A DNA stretch of 64,000 bases, from assembly GCA_030522415.1 (NCBI GenBank), contig CM060115.1:8219579-8283578 (forward strand). Direction: 5' to 3'. The stretch is from Channallabes apus. Taxonomy: Eukaryota; Chordata; Actinopteri; Siluriformes; Clariidae. Numbering within the stretch: position 1 is the stretch's first letter; every line of letters starts with the position of its first letter. The notes beneath the pieces were generated by a model, which had not been told where the DNA came from, made no database searches, and saw nothing but the letters and a program-made list of their open reading frames with translations. This document shows, piece after piece, positions 11,101 to 23,100 of the stretch. A program made the position numbers and the translations under genes.

Positions 11101-14100
11101 TGTGTGTGTGTGTGTGTGTGTGAAAGTTGTCCTACAAGCCCTGCCCCCCTCTGTTATTCCTGCTGTTATACCCCTATACACCTATGCGGTTTGACTATGT
11201 GAGGGCCGACACGCGAAAAGATGGAAACCTAATCACAGCGCCAAAACTCGTGGTGAATCATGATGAACCGTACTTACGGCCACCGCGCGAAACCACATAG
11301 GTGAGATTGGGGTATTAGTAGTTAATTAGTAGGGCCAAACTTGGCTGAGTGATGATATAGAATAATTATAAAGGTCTTGACTAAAACAACATGCATGAGG
11401 AAACACAAAGGAGTTTTCATTTTCTGCAATGGAAAAGTACTCGAACTAGTTACTTTTATCAGAAAGTAACGCTGTAATGTAACTGATTACTTTTTAATGA
11501 CGGTAATTTTGTAATGTAATTAGTTACTTTAAAAAGTAACGTCCCCCAACACTGGTCCTGAACTTCCAGGCTCCTAGAATGGCCTTTTTCCCCTAGAAAG
11601 TCCTGGCTTTGAAACGATGCAATGGACCACCACTGTATTCATTTACATTTAGGCATCTGGCAGACGCTCTTATCCAGAGTGACTTACAAAAAGTGCTTTA
11701 AAGTTTACATCACTGGATAAATACTTACTCTTATTCTCTTAATACTTAATACTCATAATACTCGTTCGGGGCAGTTCGGTTAAAGCTACCGACAATGTTT
11801 GATTTTATTTTGGTTTCACTTTTTTCTCCCAAATCATGCTGTGTCAGTCAAAATGCATGATCTGGCATGTATTTCATATGGAAAATTAAGGCTTATGCAA
11901 AGGTCTTTAAAAACAAACAGGGTTAAAACATGACGTAATGCATTTAAATAAAATACAGTATAAATGTCACTTAAATTACAGTAGATTGAGAATTCACTTA
12001 GTGAAGCAGAAGATTAATTACCAATGATTTGATTCCAACTTTTAATGATTTTTAATTGGTTTAAAGTTATGATTTTTGCTAAACGTTGTTTCGTAGCTGT
12101 GCACGATGCACCTCCCGAGCCCGGCCGATGCACCTGATCACTACCGGGCCGTGTGTCGAGCGCTCTATGCTGAAACCATGGAACTGCGGACGTTTCTGGA
12201 AAAAATCAGGAGTGCCAAAGAGGTAAGGAAACATTTCTGCACTGTGAAGTCTTTTAATCAATGTGTCTTTATACAGGCAGAAAGAATTGTGGGTAAAGAT
12301 TACACCATGTTCCAAATTATTACGCAAATTATATCTCTCTGATTTTCATAATTAGTCAATGCAAATGACAGTCAATATAATTTTCTAGTCATCAACTATT
12401 AGGGTATAATTTGAATTTTATTGAACAAACCTCCTAATGATAACAATATTTATTTCAAAAATAAAAAACTGAAAACGCACTGTTCCAAATTATTATGCAC
12501 AACAGAGTTAAAACATTTTATAGGTTGTAAAGAACTGAAAATTAGCTTTTGTTGAATTTGCAGCATTAGGAGGTCATATTTACTGAAATCAAAGGATGTT
12601 TTTTAGCTTAACAGGGCATGTTACATCTTAACATAGGACCCCTTCTTTGATATCACCTTCACAATTCTTGCATCCATTGAACTTTTGCAGGATGTCAGAA
12701 TAGCCTCCCAGAGCTGCTGTTTTGATGCGAACCGCCTCCCACCCTCATAGATCTTTTGAGGATTCTCCAAAGGTTTTCAATGGGGTTGAGGTCAGGGGAG
12801 GATGGTGGCCACACCATGAGTTTCTCATCTTTTATTCCCATAGCAGCCAATGACACAGAGGTATTCTTTGCAGCATGAGATGCTGCATTGTCGTGCATGA
12901 AGATGATTTTTTTACGGAAGCCACGGTTCTTCTTTTTGTACCGTGGAAGAAAGTGTTCAGTCAATATACTGTGCAGAGGTCATTTTCACACCTTCAGGGA
13001 CCCTACAGGGGCCTACCAGCTCTCTCCGCATGATTCTGGCCCAAAACATGACTCCGGCACCTCCTTGTTGACGTCGCAGCCTTGTTGGGACATGGTGGCC
13101 ATCCACCATCCATCCACTACTCCATCCATCTGGACCATCCAGGGTTGTACGACACTCATCAGTAAACAAGACTGTTTAAAAACTTGTCTTCATGTATGCC
13201 TGGGCCCACTGCAACCGTTTCTGCTTGTGAGCATTGATTAGGGGCAGAATAGTAGGTTTATGCACAACTGCAAGCCTCGAAAGGATCCTACACCTTGAGG
13301 TTCGCGGGACTCCAGAGGCACCAGCAGCTTCAAATACCTGTTTGCTGCTTTGTAATGGCATTTCAGCAGCTGCTCTCTTAATCTGATGAATTTGTCTTGC
13401 AGAAACCTTCTTCATTCTGCCTTTATCTGCACGAACCTGTCTGTGCACTGAATCAGCCACAAATGTCTTCACAGTATGATGATCACGCTTAAGTTTTCAT
13501 GAAATATCTAATGTTTTTATACCTTGTCCAAGGCATTGCAATATTTGACGCTGTTCGGCAGCAGAGATCCTTTTTCTTTCCCATATTGCTTGAAACCTGT
13601 GGCCTGCTTAATAATGTGGAACAACCTGCTTCAGTACTTTTCCTTTAATTGGGCTCATCTGGCAAACTAATTATCAAACGTGTCTGAGATTCATTTCAGT
13701 GATCCAAAGAGCCCTGAGACACAACACCATCCATGAGTTTAATTAAAAAACTAAACATTTAATGCTTGACACTTGCATCCAATTTGCATAATAATTTGGA
13801 ACGCGGTATAGATTATGACCTGACTGGTATATACTATAGTTGTAAATTCTTGTATAGATAAAAAAATAATAATAATCTGATGGTTACAATGATGCTCATT
13901 TTCAGTGTCAACCTGAAATAATGCTAACTAACCTGCAATGGGATGATAAGCAAGCACACAGGAGTGTTGTTTCCATAGAGTATATAATACACAATATTCT
14001 TCGTTGATCAATCTTGTTGTTATACTTGAGATTGCTGAGATAAGTACCTGCTTTTCTTAGATATAACTTAAAAGATGTGCAACAGACATCACATAAAGAA

Positions 14101-17100
14101 GAGAGTGAATCATCAAGACGTACGCATACAGTACATCGACAGCAATGAATCATCATTATATCACCAGTTTAACTTTCACACAGCAGCATTGAAAGGTTTT
14201 CAGAGTTAAAGTTCATCAATATGCATTAGCTTTCAGTTGACGGTAATTAAAAGGCTCTGTGTGTGTTTCAAGCTAAATAATATATGTATGAGCATTTAGG
14301 TACACTTTAAGTTGTGTGTTTAGCCACTGTAAGCTCTTTCTTCTGCAAACATGTGGAGCTGAGGATCATGGGACTTCCTCACCGATCGCGCTACACCAGC
14401 ACTGCGGTCCTGGGCTTAAAAGTCTGGAGTTGTTTGTGTAAGATGAGATGTTCCTCTCGTCCCGCATGTTTTGTCTCTTTAAGGCAGTTCTGTCTGTTCC
14501 CACAGGGGTTTAATGTTACACGCTTTTGGTTTGCGCTTGAAGAAAAAACCCACTATTAAAGAGCTGCTCTAAATTCTTCCTTTATTAAGAAAGGTACAGG
14601 AGGCTCTACACCGAACATCAGCCACCAAAACTCTATTCGGATACACTATTAATCAGATTAAAACACATACAGAAGCATTAAAATCTTTTGCAAAAATTTT
14701 CTTTTTGCAGAATATTGTGTTCGGTTAAACTTACTGTATTTTGAGCAAGGTGTGTTTATCTCCTTTTGTGACGAAACAAGGTGTTATTATTAAACTGATT
14801 GTAAAGAAGATGCATTTAAAGCAAATTTAAATCAGTTTTTAGGTTGATGCAGTGTAACCGAATGCAATTCAACATTGTAGTGGAACATGTTTTAAGGAAT
14901 ATGTAGCAACACGTCCGGAGTAATTTACACACACAGGCCACGCCTTCTTCACTGGTACTGACACATTCTCCACGCCTCCTTCACTGGTAATAACACACAT
15001 AGGCCACGCCTCCTTTATTACATTTTTTAAAAATATAACTAAATAACTGGGTACTTATGTCCGCTATTTAACACGTTAGATTACTTGCAAAAAAGTAATT
15101 CAAGTACTTTGTAACATGTTACACCCAACACTGCTAATGATACATACAGAAGCCACGCCTTCTTCACTGGTAGTGACACATACAGAAGCCACGCCTTCTT
15201 CACTGGTAGTGACACATACAGAAGCCACGCCTTCTTCACTGGTAGTGACACATACAGAAGCCACGCCTCCTTTACTGGTAGTGACACATACAGAAGCCAC
15301 GCCTCCTTCACTGATAGTGACACATACAGAAGCCACGCCTCCTTCACTGGTGGTGACACATACAGAAGCCACGCCTCCTTTACTGGTAGTGACACATACA
15401 GAAGCCACGCCTCCTTCACTGGTGGTGACACATACAGAAGCCACGCCTCCTTCACTGGTGGTGACACATACAGAAGCCACGCCTCCTTCACTGGTGGTGA
15501 CACATACAGAAGCCACGCCTCCTTCACTGGTGGTGACACATACAGAAGCCACGCCTCCTTCACTGGTGGTGACACATACAGAAGCCACGCCTCCTTCACT
15601 GATAGTGACACATACAGAAGCCACGCCTCCTTCACTGGTGGTGACACATACAGAAGCCACGCCTCCTTTACTGGTAGTGACACATACAGAAGCCACGCCT
15701 CCTTCACTGATAGTGACACATACAGAAGCCACGCCTCCTTCACTGGTGGTGACACATACAGAAGCCACGCCTCCTTCACTGGTGGTGACACATACAGAAG
15801 CCACGCCTCCTTCACTGGTGGTGACACATACAGAAGCCACGCCTCCTTCACTGGTGGTGACACATACAGAAGCCACGCCTCCTTCACTGGTAGTGACACA
15901 TACAGAAGCCACGCCTCCTTCACTGGTAGTGACACATACAGAAGCCACGCCTCCTTCACTGGTAGTGACACATACAGAAGCCACGCCTCCTTCACTGGTA
16001 GTGACACATACAGAAGCCACGCCTCCTTCACTGGTAGTGACACATACAGAAGCCACGCCTCCTTCACTGGTAGTGACACATACAGAAGCCACGCCTCCTT
16101 CACTGGTAGTGACACATACAGAAGCCACGCCTCCTTCGCTGGTAGTGACACATACAGAGGCCACGCCTCTTTCGCTGGTAGTGACACATAAAGAGGCCAC
16201 GCCTCTTTCGCTGGTAGTGACACATAAAGAGGCCACGCCTCTTTCGCTGGTAGTGACACATAAAGAGGCCACGCCTCCTTCGCTGGTGGTGACACATACA
16301 GAGGCCACGCCTCCTTCAGTGGTAGTGACACATAAAGAGGCCACGCCTCTTTCACTGGTAGTGACACATAAAGAGGCCACGCCTCCTTCACTGGTGGTGA
16401 CACATAGAGGCCACGCCTCCTTCAGTGGTAGTGACACATACAGAGGCCACGCCTCTTTCACTGGTAGTGACACATAAAGAGGCCACGCCTCCTTCACTGG
16501 TAGTGACACATACAGAGGCCACGCCTCCTTCACTGGTAGTGACACATACAGAGGCCACGCCTCCTTCACTGGTAGTGACACATACAGAGGACACGCCTCT
16601 TTCACTGGTAGTGACACATAAAGAGGCCACGCCTCCTTCAGTGGTAGTGACACATACAGAGGCCACGCCTCCTTCAGTGATAGTGACATATACAGAGGCC
16701 ACGCCTCCTTCACTGGTACTGACACACATACAGAGGATACGCCTCCTTTACTGGTACTAATAAGCACAGAGGCCACGCCTCCTTTTCTGGCACTGACAGA
16801 CAAGGTTCTATACCTACTTTACTGGTACTGACAAACACCATGGCTTTTAAACTGGTACTTTTGTGTTCATATGCCATATCGTTTCCAAGACAGCATCTCT
16901 TCCTGGGACTGACCAACCCAAAGTCCACACCCACTTCACTGACACTAATATACTGTACTGTACTATACTGTAATATAATGTACTGTACTGTATACTGGCC
17001 ACACCCTCTTAACTGGAACTCCTTCTTCATTTGGACTGGTAAACATAAATATTTAAGGTCACTGTTGGTGACGGTGGTCAATAGGATAAAATATATTATT

Positions 17101-20100
17101 TTGCATGTGATTGGTCAGAACCTGCGGAAGATGGAAAGCAGCACGACTGTCGATTCAGCCAGAGACCTGAATGAGCTCCAGAACGCAGACTGGGTGAGGA
17201 ATTGAAATCTTGAAATCTTTTAAAAACCAGATCCCAGTATTTCCTTCAGCAGTAAATCTTAAATAGCATGTGACTGATTACATAGTGCACTACATAATGT
17301 TAGATAGTATTAAGCACTGAGGTTTTAAAATTGACTATTAGATAAAAAAAAATCTATATAATAATTTTAAGTTATGTTTGTCTGCAGTCTGTGGTGTTTA
17401 AAAGAGTGTGTGTGTTTGTGTGTGTGTGTGTGTGTGTTGTGTTTTGCAGGCACGGTTCTGGGTGCAGGTGATGAGGGACTTGAGGACCGGTGTGAAGCTG
17501 AAGAAGGTGCAGGAACGGCAGTACAACCCTCTGCCCACCGAGTTTCAGCTCACACCCTACGAGATGCTCATGGACGACATCCGCGCCAAACGCTACACAC
17601 TGCGTAAAGTCATGGTGAATACACACAAACTGATCCACACAGAGAGCACCGCAATAGTGAAACAGTAAACTAAGCAAGCACAGCTGATCCATTCATGTAG
17701 ATTTAATATTTGCTAGTATTTAGTGTGCGAATACCCTGAGGGAAAGAATCTGATATACTGCAAACTGAAATCACTGTGTATTGAATATGGTTTGAGTAGC
17801 GGTTTGGTCTCTAATGCGGTCTTACGGATAATAAGCATTTTCCCAGTGTCTGCATGTGAGCCGGTATTTTGAAATTCTACCCCAGAACACGAAACTAAAT
17901 AACTTCCTACACACTCAAAGGTACATAAGGTCAAGTAGCTATAACACGCCGTGTGCATGTCCCTCAGGTGAACGGAGACATTCCTCCTCGGTTAAAGAAG
18001 AGTGCACATGAGGTCATCCTGGAGTTCATCCGATCTAGACCTCCCCTCAATCCCGTGAGTGCCATCAGACGTCCATCAAGCCCTGTTGAAGACCTGAATT
18101 GATTTTTTTTAATGCTGCTTGCACTACAGTATATTGCATGTGTGTAACCTACAAAGCTAGCTATCCACAGCATGTTTGTGTTTGCAGGTGGCAGCACGTA
18201 AGCTGAAGCCTCAGGTGGAACGTCCTCCGAGCCTCCATGAAAGGATCCTGGAGGAGATCAAATCGGAGAGGAAGCTCCGCCCAGTGTCACCTGACCAGAT
18301 TCGCAGGAGCAGATTCGGTGAGAACGCGATCACATGCTGTACATATTAAGTGAGGTCCCATATGCCGTATACTTTTAAGAATTAATGACAGACCACACTA
18401 GTAAAAGTACAGGCATTTAATAGGAGTAATTAAATGTAATAATTTATATCCCGCATAAAAACACCAAACTTCTCATTCTTTGATTCTACACTTCCTAATA
18501 TTGTATAGTGTTCGAGTTGGTGTAATGCATCCAGAGCTTTGGATAACACACACACACACACACAGATGATGTACATATATTAATCTTATGATGTTAATAT
18601 ACTGTATATCCTTCTAAAGCCCATTTAAATTGACAATTGATCCAGAAATTGTTGATTTAAAGATGTTCATGAGACTCATGTAGCTCACTATTCATTGCTA
18701 CGCTGCATTAAACTCAGTCTGCTCCGGTCACGTTCACTGGGCCTCATTTAACAATCTTTAAGTAGAGTTATACTGTACGTCAACAAATCAACCAAAACCT
18801 TCTCCTCCAGATTTACACGACTTTCAGACTTTGTACTTGCGTGCGTAGGCCGATCATAAAGCCAGGGGTAGCTCTACAGTTAATGTTAAGGCTTTGGACT
18901 ACGGTTTGGAAGATCCCAGGTTCAAACCCCACAACCACCAAGTTGCCACTGTTGGGCCCTTGAGCAAGGTCCTTAACCCTCAACTGCTCAGATGTGTAAT
19001 GAGTTAAAATTACACATCGCTACAAATCTTATCGCTCTGGATAAGAGCGTCTGCCAAATGCCTAAATGTAAAATGAAAATGTAAATAAAGCACAAAGCAA
19101 GTTCATTTACATTCTGTGACGCCCACAAAACTCCTAATAAGGTCAAGGGCACAGATGGTTGAGAGCACAAATTGAACAATCAGGGTAAAGTCTGAAATAT
19201 TGAAATGGAAGGTATTTTAACTCACGCTTTCTTTATGTTCTTGTTCTTAATTAATAACAGTAATATACAGGAAATCGACATATACTCCCCACCCTGGAGA
19301 TATATCCGTAGTTTCTGTGGCAGTTACTTAACCGGTCGGGTTGCCAGCTCGATGCCCAGTTGTCATCCACACGCTAAGGAAAATCTGGGAGCGCAGGTTA
19401 ACCTACCCTGCATGTCTTTGGACTGTAAGAGGAAACCGGAGTACCTGGGAGAACATGCAAACAGACCGTGGCAGGAATCGAACCCAGACCCTGGAGGTGC
19501 AGGGTGACCGTGCTAACCACTAAGCTACTGTCTCCATACAATTATATTTATGAATTTTTATTTTCGTGTAACGGTTCATACAAATGATTTCCAAGTAAAT
19601 ATTCAGCTTGGTAAATGAGGCCTGAGGTGTCCAGCCATTACGCAGATAAACCTTTAGATTGAAGGTTTTATGTCCTACTGATTGATGTTGCCATAAAGGC
19701 AACTTCCTGATTTTTATTATTTTTTATCTGCTATCTGACTTGCTTTTTTTTTTATCAATCATACTTTCACCAGATATGGATTCAGTAAACACATTTCTCC
19801 ACTGTTTCTAATACATCAGGAAAATCTGCCTGCTTTAACCCGCTGACTGTTTTGTCCTTGCAGTAATTCGGCCACTTAGCATGTCTCAGAGTTTTGACTC
19901 CTCAGGTAAAGCTGTGCGATCTCCCTCCGCCCTGTGTCTTCAGTGTGATTTGGTTCTTTGATTTCCCTGCTTCAGTCAAACGTGCACCACTCATGTCATA
20001 TCATTTCATGCTTTCGTGCCATCAGCACTTCCAGACTTAATAGTGGATACACCCTACCTCAGATTGGTAACCTATGATCCAATCTGGCAACCTTGTGAAT

Positions 20101-23100
20101 GTATCTTATCATTTGTGGCTCAAATCTGACAAGATGTTTCAGATTTTTAAAACCACTTTCATGGTCATCTAAGCACATTGTACGACATTTTGTGCATATA
20201 TACAGGTTCTTCTCAAAAAATTAGCATATTGTGATGAAGTTCATTACTTTCTGTAATGTACTGATAAACATTAGACTTTCATATATTTTAGATTCATTAC
20301 ACACAACTGAAGTAGTTCAAGCCTTTTATTGTTTTAATATTGATGATTGTGGCATACAGCTCATGAAAACCCAAAATCCCTATCTCAAACAATTAGCATA
20401 TCATGAAAAGGTTCTCTAAACGAGCTATTAACCTAATCATCTGAATCAACTAATTAACTCTAAACACCTGCAAAAGATTCCTGAGGCTTTTAAAAACTCC
20501 CAGCCTGGTTCATTACTCAAAACCGCAATCATGGGTAAGACTGCCGACCTGACTGCTGTCCAGAAGGCCATCATTGACACCCTCAAGCAAGAGGGTAAGA
20601 CTCAGAAAGAAATTTCTGAACGAATAGGCTGTTCCCAGAGTGCTGTATCAAGGCACCTCAGTGGGAAGTCTGTGGGAAGGAAAAAGTGTGGCAGAAAACG
20701 CTGCACAACGAGAAGAGGTGACCGGGCCCTGAGGAAGATTGTGGAGAAGGACAGATTCCAGACCTTGGGGGACCTGCGGAAGCAGTGGACTGAGTCTGGA
20801 GTAGAAACATCCAGAGCCACCGTGTACAGGCGTGTGCAGGAAATGGGCTACAGGTTGCAAATTTTGCATGTCATTCGGAAATCAAGGTGCCAGAGTCTGG
20901 AGGAAGACTGGGGAGAGGGAAATGCCAAAATGCCTAAAGTCCAGTGTCAAGTACCCACAGTCAGTGATGGTCTGGGGTGCCATGTCAGCTGCTGGTGTTG
21001 GTCCACTGTGTTTTATCAAGGGCAGGGTCAATGCAGCTAGCTATCAGGAGATTTTGGAGCACTTCATGCTTCCATCTGCTGAAAAGCTTTATGGAGATGA
21101 AGATTTCATTTTTCAGCACGACCTGGCACCTGCTCACAGTGCCAAAACCACTGGTAAATGGTTTACTGACCATGGTATTACTGTGCTCAATTGGCCTGCC
21201 AACTCTCCTGACCTGAACCCCATAGAGAATCTGTGGGATATTGTGAAGAGAAAGTTGAGAGACACAAGAATCTGCAAAAGGATTCCCGACCAAGTATTGA
21301 GTGCATAACTGAACTTTTTTTGTATTAAAAACACTTTTCTTTTATTGGTTGGATGAAATATGCTAATTTTTTGAGATAGGGATTTTGGGTTTTCATGAGC
21401 TGTATGCCACAATCATCAATATTAAAACAATAAAAGGCTTGAACTACTTCAGTTGTGTGTAATGAATCTAAAATATATGAAAGTCTAATGTTTATCAGTA
21501 CATTACAGAAAATAATGAACTTCATCACAATATGCTAATTTTTTGAGAAGGATCTGTATATATATGTGTTTGTGTGACACCAGCTTGAAGTGTGTACCGT
21601 ACTTGTGGACTTGGGTTTCCTTCAACCTTTTCTAATACACCCACTCACTCATACACATATACACCCCTAGGGTTTAATGTGTGACAACAGTGTGTCATTT
21701 TATCCAGATGTCTCCGCCCCTGACGGAGCGAGGAAGGCATGCAGCTCGCTCTCGTTAGCGGACAGCTCGGCGCTCCAGCAAAGCAGCACAAGCGGCTTCC
21801 AGAGGAAGAGACTCCACGCGCCCACTCTCGCTGAAATGGGCAGCTCAGACTCAGACGTGAGTGAAGGAATGCTCCGTTTTTGTGAATTAAGACCCAGCCA
21901 GGACCAAGGAATCACTATGGCTTAGACATCTATTAACTGGTGTTATGATCCATTCTGCAGGATGAAACATTTGGTCAAAGGTCAGCCAGCACCTCCAGCA
22001 TCTCCACACCGATGGTTGAGGATACATCACCGGAGTCTGTGATTGGAAAGAAGAGTGAGTGTGAGGTCGACACTGAAAATCAAAGATACTACAATAAAAA
22101 GTTTATTATTATTATTAATGTAAAGTGTATATTGTCTTTAGCCCCGCCCATGTTCCTGCCCATCTCTTCCACACCGCAGCCAGAGAGGAAGCAGCCAGCA
22201 CAGAGGAGACACTCGATAGAGAAAGAAACCCCGACAAACGTCCGGCAGTTCGCCCCCCCATGCAGACAAAGCTCCAGATCCTTAGTGGGTGCATAAGGAA
22301 CTCTTGCATGCTCAATTTTAATTATTTTTAAACACTAAAAGTGGTTGCTCAGAAGGCAATCATGCACTTTAAATAAACATCTAAAGTGCAACCACTGGAA
22401 TCATATGTTTTTTTAGGACTAGACTCTTTTATTGAGCAGCTTCTGAGTAACTGAGTATGTACATAGATTGTATATTTATTTTATTTTTGTAGATTTAATT
22501 TATTTTATTTCATGAATTTAGAGAAAATTTTTACAAAATTCATTTGATATTACAATTAGGAACATTTACGAAGTTGCGAATTTCCGCAGATACGAACAGA
22601 CCGTGGTTCTACTTCCAGTTCAATCACAGAAGATGCTCACATCTACAGTATTTTACAAAAAAATAGACACTACAGTGCACCAAATACCAATATTGACATT
22701 TACATACAATATTTTCAGAGTAAGTGAATGTATGAAATGTCTAATGTCCAGTATATCGTATGTGAGTGTGGGAGAAATGAGTCGGCATCACCGGTTTCAA
22801 TGAATCAGGTCGGGAGCACGATGATAGAAAATGGCTTTCCTGTAAAGCTGTCCGGATAATGAATAATCCTAATTTCGGAAAATCCTCAATGAGTTCACAG
22901 TCCAATACAGAGGAAAACAGCTCTGAGACAAAATGGTGTCCGGGATTCTCCTTCCAATACCACAAGATGGCAGCGTAGGGAAAGTGACCGATTTAGTCAA
23001 GTGGATTGGTATGCTTTACATTATATATTCTTGTCAAAGGCATATATATCTCACTTTGTCAGACTTCAGAACAAATCAAACTTACGAATGTGCTCCTGGA

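Noticed and set aside
14314..14559. 81-codon plus-strand frame in a spire1 intron
   Set aside because: No splice, domain or family support; likely chance.
15140..16770. CRISPR-like regular repeat
   Set aside because: Units are directly joined with no unique spacers, in an animal intron. It is a minisatellite.
15081..16803. Long overlapping open frames on both strands (440, 567 and 453 codons) over the 36-bp array
   Set aside because: The unit length is a multiple of three with no stop in these frames, so all are open by arithmetic. No start context, splice or domain support, and the peptide is a pure 12-residue repeat.
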